From Myxococcota bacterium (GTDB lineage: Bacteria > Myxococcota_A > Polyangia > Polyangiales > Polyangiaceae), in assembly GCA_963169915.1 (NCBI GenBank), contig CAUJEM010000035.1, positions 47,590-111,589 of the forward strand: a stretch of 64,000 bases of DNA, given 5' to 3'. This document shows positions 54,048 to 62,969 of the stretch, in pieces (within the stretch, counting starts at the first letter, position 1; each line of letters begins with the position of its first letter). The notes beneath the pieces were generated by a model. It was given only the letters and a program-made list of their open reading frames with translations, had not been told where the DNA came from and made no database searches. The translations under genes were made by a program, and so were the position numbers.

Positions 54048-55357
54048 GGCGCCGCCGCGCGGCCCAGGAAGGGGTGCTGCAGCACGATGGTGGCGCGGCG
54101 CTCTTGACCCACGCTCACGAGGTACACCGGCACCCGCGTCTGCTCCTCGATGAACCGGATGTAGCGCCGCGCCGCGATCGGCAGCTCGTCGAGGGTGCGG
54201 CAGTGCTCGAGCGTCTCGGTCCAGCCCTCGTGCTCGACGTACACCGGCGTCACTTGCCCGGGCGTGTCCAGCGCGTCGATGGGCAGGTCCTCCACGCGCC
54301 CCTCCGGCGTGTCGTACGCCACGCAGGTCTTGATGGGGCCAAACCCGGACAGCACGTCCAGCTTGGTGAGCGCCAGCCCATCCAGGCCGTTGACCCGCGC
54401 CGCATAGCGCAGCGCGGGGAGATCGAGCCACCCGGTGCGCCGTGGGCGGCCGGTGACGGCCCCGAACTCCCCGCCGAGCTGGCGCAGGCGCTCGCCTTGC
54501 TCGTCATCGAGCTCCGTGGGGAAGGGGCCGCCTCCGACGCGCGTGGTGTAGGCCTTGGTGATCCCCACCACCGTGTCGAGCCGGTTGGGGCCGATGCCAG
54601 CGCCGATGGCGGCGCCGCCCGCCGAGGCGGAGCTGCTTGTCACGAACGGGTAGGTGCCGTGGTCGATGTCCAAGAGCGTGCCCTGAGCGCCCTCGAACAG
54701 CACGCGCTGGTCCGCCGAGACGGCGGCGTCCACGCGCGCCGAGGTGTTGGCGAGCAAGGGGAGGAAGCGGGGCGCCAGCGCCAGCACCGGGGCGAGCACC
54801 TCCTCGACGCTCGGCACCTGCCCGCCGAGCGCCTGGATGATGGGGGCCCAGGCCTCGAGCGCGGCCTGAGCGCGCCGCTCGAGTTTGTCCGGGTGCCGCA
54901 GCTCCCCCAAGCGCAAGCCCGTCCGGCGCACCTTGTCTTCGTAGGCCGGGCCGATCCCCTTCTTGGTGGTCCCGATGGCCGTCTCGGCGCTCGCCGCGCC
55001 CTCACGGAGGCGATCCACCAAGATGTGATAGGGCAAGATGAGGTGCGCGCGGTCGCTGATGGCGAGCCGCTCTTCGACGCCGCGGTAGCCGCGGCGGGTC
55101 AGCTCGTCGATCTCTGCGGCGAGCACGCCGAGGTCGATGACCATCCCTTGACCGATGATGCAGCTCGTGGTGGGCCGGAGGATACCGCTCGGCAGCAGGC
55201 GCACGACGACCTTCTCCTGCCCCACCACCAGGGTGTGCCCCGCGTTCGGGCCACCCGCGTAGCGCACGACCATGTCCGCGTCTTCCGTGTACAGGTCGAC
55301 GATCTTCCCCTTGCCCTCATCCCCCCATTGGGCACCTACGATGACTACGCTCGACAT
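54044..55357 (-). CDS. purA: Adenylosuccinate synthetase
   Basis: The 437-residue GTP-dependent enzyme joins IMP and aspartate on the way to AMP. VIVGAQWGDEGKGKIVDLY is the P-loop, GPNAGHTLVV, IGTTKKGIGPAYEDK and LFEGAQGTLLDIDHGTYPFVTSSS the IMP-binding blocks, and VGVGGGPFPTEL-type and VTGRPRRTGWLDLPALRYA the C-terminal ones. It is 6 bp downstream of hisZ, a pairing seen in other bacteria, and overlaps the TPR gene after it. Confidence 0.96.
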   Translation of the reverse strand: MSSVVIVGAQWGDEGKGKIVDLYTEDADMVVRYAGGPNAGHTLVVGQEKVVVRLLPSGILRPTTSCIIGQGMVIDLGVLAAEIDELTRRGYRGVEERLAISDRAHLILPYHILVDRLREGAASAETAIGTTKKGIGPAYEDKVRRTGLRLGELRHPDKLERRAQAALEAWAPIIQALGGQVPSVEEVLAPVLALAPRFLPLLANTSARVDAAVSADQRVLFEGAQGTLLDIDHGTYPFVTSSSASAGGAAIGAGIGPNRLDTVVGITKAYTTRVGGGPFPTELDDEQGERLRQLGGEFGAVTGRPRRTGWLDLPALRYAARVNGLDGLALTKLDVLSGFGPIKTCVAYDTPEGRVEDLPIDALDTPGQVTPVYVEHEGWTETLEHCRTLDELPIAARRYIRFIEEQTRVPVYLVSVGQERRATIVLQHPFLGRAAAP

Positions 55358-55363
55358 TGCGCT

Positions 55364-56659
55364 TCAGCCCTTCAGCGCGCGGCTCGCGCGCTCTAGTACC
55401 GCCTCGATCAGTCGCTCGGGCTCGCGTGGTAGCGGCGAGCCGGCAGCGTCGCTGGAGACGTCCTTCAGCGCCGGCGCCTCGAGCTCGACCAGGTGTGTGT
55501 AGCGCCACTGGCGCGCGTGGGCGAGCGGCTCCTGCTCCGGCGCGCGAGCGGCGACCACGCCCGCGGCGCGGAGCCCCGCCACGACGACCGCCGCGGCCTC
55601 AGGCGCGCCGTGGACGCTGATCCGCGCCGCGCGCGGCGGCGCGTCCCCCGTCGTCTCCAAGGACCACCGCAGGTGCTCCAGATCCAGCGCGAAGCCCGCG
55701 GCCGGCCGCGGCGCACCAAAACGCCCGAGCAGGCCGTCGTAGCGCCCACCGGAGCCGATGGCTTCACCGGGCCCCGGGGCGAAGAGCCGAAACACGGCCC
55801 CGGTGTAGTAGCCCACGTCCCACACCTCTCCCAGGTCGACGAGCACGGTGGGCGCGAGGGACAGCTCGCGCGCGGCGTCCCAGAGCCGCTGGAGCTCCTC
55901 CATCGCCGGCGCCGCGGGCGTGGCGGCCAGGAGACGGCGCGCCCGCGGCCAGACGTCCTCCGCGCCGTGCAGCTCCGGCAGCGCCGCGAGCGCCGTGAGC
56001 GTCGCCCCCCGCAGGCCGCTGCGCTCCGCAGCGCGCACGAGCTGCTCGCCGTCCTTCTTGCCGAGCGCGTCGAGCAGCTCCGCGCGCGCCTCCGGGGCTG
56101 CCTCGGCCATCAAGGCCACGGGGATCTGGGCGTGTGACAGGTCGAGCGTGAAGCGCTCGAGCCCAGCCGCATGGATCCCGCGCGTGGCGACGCTCAGCAC
56201 CTCGAGATCCGCCTCTGCGCCCCCGGCGCCGATGAGCTCGACGCCGACCTGAGGGACCTGGCGTTGCTTGCGCGCGCGCTCCCGGCGGCGCCTGAGGACG
56301 GAGCCCTCATAATAGAGCCGCGCTGGGCTGAGCGCGTCGCGCAGCCGCGTCGCCACCAGGCGCGCGATCTGAGGCGTCATGTCGGGGCGCAGCGCCACCA
56401 CCTCACCGCTCTCCGGCTCCACGAAGCGGACGACCTCCGAAGGCTCGAGCGCACCGAGGCCGCGCTCGAGCACGCTGGCGTACTCGAAGACGGGGAGCGT
56501 CACGCGCTCATAGCCCATCAGCTCGAAGCTCCCGAGCACCCGGCGCGCGAGCGCCACGAGTGCGCTGGCCTCTCCCGGCATCCAGTCGCGCATCCCGGCA
56601 GGGAGCTGGAGGCTCGAGGTGCCGAGCGGCGTGGCGGGGGCGAGGGCGGTGGGTTCCAA
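55364..56659 (-). CDS. hisZ: ATP phosphoribosyltransferase regulatory subunit (HisZ)
   Basis: The 431-residue protein is a catalytically unusual HisRS paralogue that forms a complex with the short HisG in the first step of histidine synthesis. LPAGMRDWMPGEASAL, ALRPDMTPQIARLVATRL, YYEGSVLRRRRERARKQRQVPQVGVELIG and GSGGRYDGLLGRFG are the shared blocks. It has a C-terminal tail resembling a reduced anticodon-binding domain. The start is a rare TTG at 56659, supported by TAGGCT 8 nt upstream and by alignment. A true HisRS is the alternative, but LRPDMTPQ is HisZ-like. Confidence 0.82.
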   Translation of the reverse strand: MEPTALAPATPLGTSSLQLPAGMRDWMPGEASALVALARRVLGSFELMGYERVTLPVFEYASVLERGLGALEPSEVVRFVEPESGEVVALRPDMTPQIARLVATRLRDALSPARLYYEGSVLRRRRERARKQRQVPQVGVELIGAGGAEADLEVLSVATRGIHAAGLERFTLDLSHAQIPVALMAEAAPEARAELLDALGKKDGEQLVRAAERSGLRGATLTALAALPELHGAEDVWPRARRLLAATPAAPAMEELQRLWDAARELSLAPTVLVDLGEVWDVGYYTGAVFRLFAPGPGEAIGSGGRYDGLLGRFGAPRPAAGFALDLEHLRWSLETTGDAPPRAARISVHGAPEAAAVVVAGLRAAGVVAARAPEQEPLAHARQWRYTHLVELEAPALKDVSSDAAGSPLPREPERLIEAVLERASRALKG

Positions 56660-56667
56660 GGCGCCGC

Positions 56668-56673
56668 AGCCTA
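56668..56673 (-). promoter_or_regulatory. Candidate -10 hexamer (TAGGCT) before hisZ
   Basis: TAGGCT ends 8 nt before the TTG at 56659. It matches the hexamer upstream of 7084 and 11145 and supports the unusual TTG start. Confidence 0.4.
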
Positions 56674-56747
56674 ACCCAGCTCGCCAGAGCTGACAGCCTC
56701 GGGCGCGGCCGGCGTGCGTCCTGGCCCCAGGGCGCGGGGCACGGCGC

Positions 56748-57494
56748 TCAAGCGAGCAGCCGATGGTAGGCCTCGCTCAGCTCCGCGAAGCTCCGGCGAC
56801 GCCCACCGACGAGCGGCGTCGGGCGCTGCCGATCCGGGTGGGCTTCGCGCGCCAAGCGCCGGAACGCCAGGCGGATCTGCTCAGGGCTCGCCCCTCCCTC
56901 CAGACCCAAGGTCTCGAGGGCCGCGGCGCGCTGCAGCGCCGAGTCACCCCGCGCGGGGGGCGGCGCCCCCTCGGCAGCGCTGGCGGGAGCCGCCCTCGGG
57001 GGCGACGCGCGGCTGCCCGGTCGCCCGCGGCGGCGTGGTCGCCCGTGGAGGTACTCCCGGAGCGACAGCGGCACCTCCAGGCGTTCGAGGCGTGGTGCGC
57101 CGAGCACGTTGAAACGTAGCGCGGCCGTGCGCAGCCGAAAGAGCGCGTCCAGGCGCTCGCGGAGCTGCTGCCGGAGCGCCGCGTGGATCAAGCCTGGCTC
57201 GAGCCCAGCGTCGATGAGCACCTCCCCTACGGGGCGCGCCGGCGTGAGCACGAGCGCCTCCTGGAGCCGACGGCGGATCGACTCCGGGAGGAGCCCCTCT
57301 CGCGCGAGGAGCTCCCCGAGGCGCGGCGCCTCGAGGGGCGTGCGGACGCCCTGGACGAGCCCACGGCGCAGGCCGATGAAGTGCTCGTCGCCGCGAGCGT
57401 CCACGAGCGTCAGGGTGCCCGTCGCCAGCTCGCGGGCGAGGGCGCCGAGGACATCTCCGAGGGTGGTGGCGTCGAGGCGGCTGGGGAGCTGCAT
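56748..57494 (-). CDS. DUF4388-DnaJ domain protein
   Basis: The 248-residue cytoplasmic protein has an N-terminal DUF4388 domain (about 1-145: LATGTLTLVDARGDEHFIGLRRGLVQGV, then VGEVLIDAGLEPGLIHAALRQQL). A Pro/Arg-rich linker leads to a C-terminal J domain with ALETLGLEGGASPEQIRLAFRRLAREAHPDRQ, including the HPD tripeptide that stimulates Hsp70 ATPase. DUF4388 proteins are frequent in myxobacteria, often with signalling domains. No dnaK is nearby. The gene is divergent from obgE. Confidence 0.8.
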   Translation of the reverse strand: MQLPSRLDATTLGDVLGALARELATGTLTLVDARGDEHFIGLRRGLVQGVRTPLEAPRLGELLAREGLLPESIRRRLQEALVLTPARPVGEVLIDAGLEPGLIHAALRQQLRERLDALFRLRTAALRFNVLGAPRLERLEVPLSLREYLHGRPRRRGRPGSRASPPRAAPASAAEGAPPPARGDSALQRAAALETLGLEGGASPEQIRLAFRRLAREAHPDRQRPTPLVGGRRRSFAELSEAYHRLLA

Positions 57495-57644
57495 CGTGGC
57501 CCTGGCGTAACCCCAGCGTGCGTGGCTGGACAACTTCTCCAGCTCCCCCTGCCCGGGCCTTGGCGAAGCACTTGCGTAAGCCTCCCCCGCGACCGCGCCA
57601 GAGCACCCCGGCGCCGGGGTACTCCGGAGTCGCCCCCGCTGGAC

Positions 57645-57673
57645 CTGACGTCGCCCCGAGGGGCTGGTAAGAG
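57645..57673 (+). promoter_or_regulatory. Promoter candidate CTGACG-N17-TAAGAG before obgE
   Basis: CTGACG (57645-57650), 17 nt, then TAAGAG (57668-57673), which ends 8 nt before the ATG at 57682. Confidence 0.4.
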
Positions 57674-57681
57674 CCACCGGC

Positions 57682-58695
57682 ATGCGCTTCATCGACGAGA
57701 CCACGGTGCGCGTGGAGGCAGGTGATGGCGGCAACGGCTGCATCGCCTTCCGACGAGAGAAATTCGTGCCCATGGGGGGGCCCTCCGGCGGCGACGGCGG
57801 CCGGGGCGGAGACGTCGTGCTGCGCGTCGACCCCGGCATCAACACGCTGTTCGAGCTCATCCACGTGCGCCTCATCCGCGCGGAGCGCGGCGAGCACGGG
57901 ATGGGCAGCGACTGCTACGGGCGCGGCGCCCCTGACAAGGAGATCCGCCTCCCGCTCGGCACCGTGGTCTATGACGCCGACACCGGTGAGCAGCTGTGCG
58001 AGCTGACCGAGCGCGATGCCACCCACGTCATCGCCCGCGGCGGCCGGGGCGGGCGCGGCAACATCCATTTCGCCACGCCGACCGATCGCGCGCCGCGACG
58101 CGCGGAGCCAGGAGAGCCCGGGCAGCACCGCCACCTCCGCTTCGAGCTCAAGGTGATGGCCGACGTCGGTCTCATCGGCTTCCCCAACGTGGGCAAGAGC
58201 ACCCTCATCAGCAGCGTGAGCCGCGCCCGCCCGAAGGTGGCGGACTACCCGTTCACCACCCTCACCCCCCACCTCGGCGTCGTCACCCTGGGGGACGGCG
58301 CGCGCGGCGGGGGACAGAGCTTCGTCATCGCCGACATCCCCGGGCTCATCCCCGGGGCCAGCAGCGGCGCAGGGCTCGGCACTAGATTCCTCAAGCACGT
58401 CGAGCGCACGCGCGTGCTGCTCCACCTCATCAGCGAGTCGCCAGAGCCCGGCCGCTCACCCCTCGAGGACTATGACGTCATCCGCGCCGAGCTCCAGCAC
58501 TTCAGCCCTGAGCTCGCGGAGCGCGCGGAGGTCGTCGCGCTCACCAAGGCCGACCTGCCCGAGGTGCGGGAGGCCTTCCCCGCGCTGCGCGAGGCCTTCG
58601 CCGCGCGAGGCGTCGAGCTGCACCTAGTGAGCGCCCCCACCCATGAGGGGCTGGACGAGCTCATGCGCGCCCTGGCGCGGCGGCTCGGCGAGTGA
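57682..58695 (+). CDS. obgE: GTPase Obg
   Basis: The 337-residue GTPase is involved in late 50S assembly and stress control. Residues 1-158 form the glycine-rich Obg domain (GDGGNGCIAFRREKFVPMGGPSGGDGG), followed by the G domain with GFPNVGKSTL (G1), DIPGLIPGASSGAGLG (G3 region) and TKADLP (G4). The C-terminal OCT extension of some Obg proteins is absent. It is convergent with dnaB, with only 3 bp between the stops. Confidence 0.95.
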   Translation: MRFIDETTVRVEAGDGGNGCIAFRREKFVPMGGPSGGDGGRGGDVVLRVDPGINTLFELIHVRLIRAERGEHGMGSDCYGRGAPDKEIRLPLGTVVYDADTGEQLCELTERDATHVIARGGRGGRGNIHFATPTDRAPRRAEPGEPGQHRHLRFELKVMADVGLIGFPNVGKSTLISSVSRARPKVADYPFTTLTPHLGVVTLGDGARGGGQSFVIADIPGLIPGASSGAGLGTRFLKHVERTRVLLHLISESPEPGRSPLEDYDVIRAELQHFSPELAERAEVVALTKADLPEVREAFPALREAFAARGVELHLVSAPTHEGLDELMRALARRLGE

Positions 58696-58698
58696 CGC

Positions 58699-60159
58699 TC
58701 AGAGCCCCTGCTCGAAGTCGTCCGGGTGCACGTCCGGGTGGTCCCCCAGCTCCAAGTTGTCGAAGCGCGTGTAGTCTGCGGTGAACTTGGTGCGGACGAT
58801 CCCCGTGGGGCCGTTGCGCTGCTTGGCGACGATGACCTCCGCGATGCCCTTGTCCATGCTGTCGCGGAAATAGTACTCGTCCCGATAGATGAAGAGGATG
58901 GTGTCGGCGTCCTGCTCGATGGCGCCGCTCTCGCGGAGATCACTGAGCTGCGGGCGCTTGTCTTTGGTGGTGCGGGTCTCCACCGAGCGGTTGAGCTGAC
59001 TGAGCGCCATCACGCTCACCTTCAGCTCCTTCGCCAGGTGCTTCAGCCCCCGCGACAGCTCGCTGATCTCCTGCTCTCGGCTCTTGGCGTCTTGCCGACC
59101 GGACATGAGCTGCAAGTAGTCGATGATGACGAGCCCCAGCTTCTTGGCGCGGAGCCCCTCGCCGCCACGCTCGATCTCCGCCTTGAGCCTGCGGATTTTC
59201 CCGCGCAAGTCTAGCAGGGAGATGGCGGGGGTGTCGTCCAACCAGAGCGGGAGGTTCTGCAGCCGCGCCGCCGCGCTGGTGAGCTTGTCCCAGTCCTTCT
59301 GGGTCTCACCACGACGGATGGCGCCGACGTTCACCCGCCCCTCGCTGGCCAAGAGCCTCGCCGCGAGCTGCTCTCGGGGCATCTCGAGCGAGAAGAACGC
59401 GACGCCGTAGCCTGGCTCCTCGATGACCGAGCCGAAGCTGCTGCCGTCGTCCACCTCCATCCGTCGTGGGCTCGCCACGTTCACCGCCAGGTTGAGCACG
59501 AAGGAGGTCTTGCCCATGCCCGGTCGCCCCGCCACGATGTAGAGGTCTCCCTCGTGGAGCCCAGCGATCGTCCGGTCTAGCTGAGAGAACCCGGTCGAGA
59601 TCCCCGAGATGCCGCCGGCGGTCGCGGCGTTCATCTTCTTGAAGGCCTCCGTCAGCGCCGTGCGGATGGGCACCACGGTGGAGCCCTCCGGGGTCCGCGC
59701 GATGTCGAACACGGACTGCTCCGCCCGATCGATGAACTGCTGGACGTCCCCCGTGTCCCCGAAGCCCTCGGCCGCGTAGCGCTGACAGGTCTTGATGAGC
59801 TCCCTCACCCGCCACTTCTCGCGGATGGTCCGCGCGTGGGCCTCGACGTTGGCCACGGCGGGCGTCGCCTCGGTGACCTGGATGAGGTAGGGAGTGCCGC
59901 CGACCTGGGCCAGCCGCTCGCGGTCCCGCAGCCACCCCGCGACGCTCACCAGATCCACCGGGCGCTGCTCCTGCTGGAGCGCCACCACGGCCTCGTAGAT
60001 CCGGCCGTTGGCCTCCGAGTAGAAGTGCTCGACCCGCAGCAGCTCCTGCACCGCGTCGAAGGCCTCGGAGCCCAGCAGCACCGCCGAGAGCACGGCGCCC
60101 TCGGCGTCCAAATCATGCGGGGGGACCCTCCCCGCCAAGCGCCCGATGTCATCCAGCAT
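58699..60159 (-). CDS. dnaB: Replicative DNA helicase DnaB
   Basis: The 486-residue hexameric helicase unwinds DNA ahead of the replisome. The N-terminal domain (PPHDLDAEGAVLSAVLL, about 13-110) is followed by the RecA-like motor: VAGRPGMGKTSFVLNLA Walker A, FFSLEMPREQLAARLL, IIDYLQLMSG Walker B and SQLNRSVETR. Compared with E. coli, an insert of about 20 residues (EVDDGSSFGSVIEEPG) lies between Walker A and the FSLEM motif. The ATG at 60159 is chosen by alignment. No intein is present. Confidence 0.95.
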   Translation of the reverse strand: MLDDIGRLAGRVPPHDLDAEGAVLSAVLLGSEAFDAVQELLRVEHFYSEANGRIYEAVVALQQEQRPVDLVSVAGWLRDRERLAQVGGTPYLIQVTEATPAVANVEAHARTIREKWRVRELIKTCQRYAAEGFGDTGDVQQFIDRAEQSVFDIARTPEGSTVVPIRTALTEAFKKMNAATAGGISGISTGFSQLDRTIAGLHEGDLYIVAGRPGMGKTSFVLNLAVNVASPRRMEVDDGSSFGSVIEEPGYGVAFFSLEMPREQLAARLLASEGRVNVGAIRRGETQKDWDKLTSAAARLQNLPLWLDDTPAISLLDLRGKIRRLKAEIERGGEGLRAKKLGLVIIDYLQLMSGRQDAKSREQEISELSRGLKHLAKELKVSVMALSQLNRSVETRTTKDKRPQLSDLRESGAIEQDADTILFIYRDEYYFRDSMDKGIAEVIVAKQRNGPTGIVRTKFTADYTRFDNLELGDHPDVHPDDFEQGL

Positions 60160-60283
60160 GAGGGTCGACAACCTAAGCCTCGAGCGCGCGCGCGGCCAGC
60201 CCTGGACGCGCCTTCGCGAGCCCCGAGCGACACGCACTCGGCAGCGGGCTCTGCGGCCCGCGGCGCCCGCCCCGAAGACGACA

Positions 60284-60321
60284 CGAGCCCCAGCGCCGAC
60301 GACCGCCAGCGCCGGGGCTCG
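60284..60321. terminator. Inverted repeat downstream of rplI, possible terminator
   Basis: CGAGCCCCAGCGC pairs with GCGCCGGGGCTCG with one mismatch around a 12-nt loop, 26 bp past the rplI stop. No U-tract follows on the minus strand. Confidence 0.4.
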
Positions 60322-60346
60322 CGCCCACGCTCGAGCCTGCGCCCGG

Positions 60347-60802
60347 CTACTGCTTGACGACCTCGACCTTGAGGGTGGCGGTGATGCTCGCGTGGAGCTT
60401 GACCGGCACCTCGAACGAGCCCAGCGCCTTGATGGGCTCCGCGAGCTCGATCTTGCGGCGATCGAAGTGGAGCCCCTGCGCGCCGAAGGCCTCCTCGATG
60501 TCGCGGCTCGTCACCGAGCCGTACATCTTGCCCTCTTCGCCCACCTGCCGCGCGAGCTTGACGCTGATCGACGCGAGCTGGGCGGCGAGCTCCCTCGCCC
60601 CTTGCTCACGCTTGGCTGCAGCGGCGGCGGCCGCCGCCTTGATCTCCACGACCCCCGCCAGGTTATGCCGGGTCGCCGGGAGCGCGAGGCCCCGCGGCAG
60701 GAGGTAGTTCCGGACGAAGCCGGGGCGGGCACGCACGACCTCACCGCTGGCTCCGAGGTTCGGGACGTCCTGGCTGAGGACGACATGAAGGTAGTTTGCC
60801 AT
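60347..60802 (-). CDS. rplI: 50S ribosomal protein L9
   Basis: The 151-residue protein has the N-terminal RNA-binding domain with LGASGEVVRARPGFVRNYLLPRGLA, a connecting helix with a run of alanines, and the C-terminal domain (GSVTSRDIEEAFGAQG, KIELAEPIKALGSFEVPVKLH). Its length is normal. It ends the rpsF-rpsR-rplI operon, 8 bp after rpsR. Confidence 0.97.
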   Translation of the reverse strand: MANYLHVVLSQDVPNLGASGEVVRARPGFVRNYLLPRGLALPATRHNLAGVVEIKAAAAAAAAKREQGARELAAQLASISVKLARQVGEEGKMYGSVTSRDIEEAFGAQGLHFDRRKIELAEPIKALGSFEVPVKLHASITATLKVEVVKQ

Positions 60803-60810
60803 GGCTCTCC

Positions 60811-61098
60811 TCAGTCGTTGGTGGTGAAAGGAAGGAGCGCGATGACGCGCGCGCGCTTGATGGCGATGGTCAGCTCCCGCTGGCGCTTCGCCGTGAGCCC
60901 CGAGACCCGGCGCGGGACGATCTTACCGCGCTCGGTGATGAAGTACTTGAGGGTCTGCGGGTCCTTGTAGTCGATGGGCACCTCGTCATCCGGGAGGTAG
61001 GCCGAGCCGCGACGCCGTCGCGGCTTGAGCATGTCCTCGCGCATGTCCCGGTTGTCCAGCATGTCCCGGGTCTCCCGGGGCAGTCTCTCCGTCTTCAT
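60811..61098 (-). CDS. rpsR: 30S ribosomal protein S18
   Basis: The 95-residue basic protein has the S18 core [49 protein letters not shown] (split here only for description: core about residues 43-91). An N-terminal Arg-rich extension is present. The ATG at 61098 is chosen because GGAGG lies 7 nt upstream; its A is shared with the rpsF stop (TGATG). A GTG one codon earlier is possible. Confidence 0.96.
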   Translation of the reverse strand: MKTERLPRETRDMLDNRDMREDMLKPRRRRGSAYLPDDEVPIDYKDPQTLKYFITERGKIVPRRVSGLTAKRQRELTIAIKRARVIALLPFTTND

Positions 61099-61616
61099 CA
61101 CTCATCCTCCAAGTTCGGGATGTCGTTGTCGTCGATGTCATCGGGGTCGAAGCTGGGCTCGCGCCGCCGCTCGCCCTCTGGCGGATCCGTCAGGCCGAGC
61201 TCGCGCTCGCGCGACAGCTCCTCCTCGGGCTCCGTGGGGGGCTCGATGGCCTCGAACTTGACGACCTCGGGGTCGATCGACACCGTGGTCAGATCCACCT
61301 CGTCGCTGACGAGCACCGTTTGAAAGCGCAGCACGTCGTCCAGCATGCGCAGGTTGCGCTCGATCTCGTTGACGACGGCGCCGCTGCCCAAGTACTTGAC
61401 GTACACGTACACGCCGCGGCGGTGCTTCCTGATGGGGTAGGCGAGCGCCCGGCGGCCCCAGGTGTCCACCAGCGTGAGCCGCCCTCCCTCACGGGAGACG
61501 GCGTCCGCCACACGGTTGGCGACCTTCTCGGCCGCCTCTTTGACGACGTCCGGGCGGAGTATGTAGATGGTCTCATACTCCCTGCCGAGGCGTGTCACCC
61601 CTTTTGCTTCAGTCAT
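61098..61616 (-). CDS. rpsF: 30S ribosomal protein S6 with acidic C-terminal extension
   Basis: The 172-residue protein has the S6 fold in residues about 12-108 ([61 protein letters not shown]). The last 55 residues form an unusually long acidic tail rich in Asp, Glu and Pro (ending [14 protein letters not shown]). S6 binds S18 in the 30S platform, and its gene is coupled to rpsR. The tail is longer than in most bacteria and is probably disordered. Confidence 0.95.
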   Translation of the reverse strand: MTEAKGVTRLGREYETIYILRPDVVKEAAEKVANRVADAVSREGGRLTLVDTWGRRALAYPIRKHRRGVYVYVKYLGSGAVVNEIERNLRMLDDVLRFQTVLVSDEVDLTTVSIDPEVVKFEAIEPPTEPEEELSRERELGLTDPPEGERRREPSFDPDDIDDNDIPNLEDE

Positions 61617-61677
61617 TTCATTGGCTCCTCTTGGACGAGTGGCCCACGCACTAGCGCGTGAGCAAGGAGGAAGACGC

Positions 61678-62241
61678 TCAGGCCTTCCTGTTGGTCACGT
61701 TCATGGCGCCTGGTAAGCCCAGGCGAACGATGTCCGTCACCGCCGCCGCGGCGCGCTCGACCACCCCGTCGAGGGTCGTTCGCTCCGAAGCGGAGAACGC
61801 GTCTAACACGTAATCCGCGACCATGCCGCGAAAATCAGCGGGGGGGCGGCCGATGCCGACGCGCACCCTCACGTAGTCCGGCCCGATGGCGCCGCTGATG
61901 GAACGCAGCCCGTTGTGCCCGGCGTGGCCCCCTCCCAGCTTGAGCCGCACCTCACCGAAGGGCAAATCGAGCTCGTCGTGGATCACGATGAGCCGGTCCA
62001 GCGGCACCCTGGTGAAGGCCAGCGCCGCCTGGACGCTACGGCCGGACAGGTTCATGAAGGTCTGCGGCTTGAGCAGCCCGCACGCCTCCCCCGCGAGCTG
62101 CAGCGTCGCCCACGCGCCGTGGAAGCGCGCGCTGAAGCTCGCGCTCTGGCCTGCGAGCCGATCGACCGCCATGAACCCGACGTTGTGTCGGGTCTGCGCG
62201 TACCTCGGCCCCGGGTTGCCCAGCCCGGCGACGAGGATCAC
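61678..62241 (-). CDS. pth: Peptidyl-tRNA hydrolase
   Basis: The 187-residue hydrolase releases peptides from peptidyl-tRNA that fell off ribosomes. GLGNPGPRYAQTRHNVGF contains Asn10 and the catalytic His20, VIHDELDLPFG the Asp, and GGGHAGHNGLRSI the second conserved Asn region. The GTG start overlaps the rplY stop (GTGA), so translation is probably coupled. The prs-rplY-pth order is common in proteobacteria. Confidence 0.96.
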   Translation of the reverse strand: MILVAGLGNPGPRYAQTRHNVGFMAVDRLAGQSASFSARFHGAWATLQLAGEACGLLKPQTFMNLSGRSVQAALAFTRVPLDRLIVIHDELDLPFGEVRLKLGGGHAGHNGLRSISGAIGPDYVRVRVGIGRPPADFRGMVADYVLDAFSASERTTLDGVVERAAAAVTDIVRLGLPGAMNVTNRKA

Positions 62242-62924
62242 TTCTTCGCGGCGGCGGGCTTCGCGGCGGCGGGCTTCGCGGCGGCGGGCTTCGCGGCGGC
62301 GCCCTTCGCGGCGGGCGCAGCGGCAGCCCCCGCCGCCGGCGTGGCCTCCGCGTCCTCGTCACGGCGCTTGGACTCCGTCACGACCGCGACGAGGGTCTGC
62401 GTGGCTGGATAGCTGATCCGCACGCCCTCCGGGAGCTGCAGCCCACTGGGGGTAATGGTGTCGTCCACGTCGAGCTCCGTCACGTCCACGCTGATCTTCG
62501 CGGGGATGTGCGCGGGCAAGCACACGACCGGCAGCGAGCGGAAGACCTGGTGCAGCTGGCCCCCCTTCAGCGCCCCCTTGGGCTTGCCGGTCACCTCGAA
62601 GGGCACCTCCACCGTCACCGGGCGGTCCAGGTGGATGAGCTCGAAATCCGCGTGAAGCAAGGCGCGCGTGACGGGGTGGTACTGATACTCCCGCAGCATG
62701 ACCGTGCGGCTCGCCCCGCCCTCGACCACCAGCTCCATGGGCGTGTTCTTGCCGAGGGCGCTCTTGAGCACCTTGACCACGTCCTCTGGCGAGACCGAGA
62801 GGCTCTCCGCCTTCAGCTCTTTACCGTACGCCACGGCCGGGATCTTGCCCGCGCGCCGAAGGCGGTTGGAGGCGCCTTTGCCGGACTCTTGACGGGGGCT
62901 AGCGGGGACTTTGTGAAGCTCCAT
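62238..62924 (-). CDS. rplY: 50S ribosomal protein L25/general stress protein Ctc
   Basis: The 228-residue long-form bL25 has the 5S rRNA-binding N-terminal domain (RRAGKIPAVAYGKELKAESL) and a second beta domain (VTVEVPFEVTGKPKGALKGGQL, LPAHIPAKISVDVTELDVDD). The C terminus is an Ala/Lys/Pro tail of AAAKP repeats. CAGGAG precedes the ATG. It lies between prs and pth. The protein is involved in stress resistance in some bacteria. Confidence 0.93.
   Translation of the reverse strand: MELHKVPASPRQESGKGASNRLRRAGKIPAVAYGKELKAESLSVSPEDVVKVLKSALGKNTPMELVVEGGASRTVMLREYQYHPVTRALLHADFELIHLDRPVTVEVPFEVTGKPKGALKGGQLHQVFRSLPVVCLPAHIPAKISVDVTELDVDDTITPSGLQLPEGVRISYPATQTLVAVVTESKRRDEDAEATPAAGAAAAPAAKGAAAKPAAAKPAAAKPAAAKK
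62245..62304 (-). repeat. Four 15-bp in-frame repeats coding AAAKP
   Basis: On the plus strand the unit is TTCGCGGCGGCGGGC, present three times exactly and once with a changed end. Each unit encodes one five-residue AAAKP step of the L25 tail. Confidence 0.9.
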
Positions 62925-62969
62925 GACGTTCTCCTGAAAACACCGGCCGGGCCGGAGTCAACCGCTCTC

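Noticed and set aside
62940..62960. Palindrome CCGGCCGGGCCGG followed by T-rich bases between prs and rplY
   Set aside because: The near-perfect palindrome leaves almost no loop, and the T-run is interrupted, so an attenuator is not supported.
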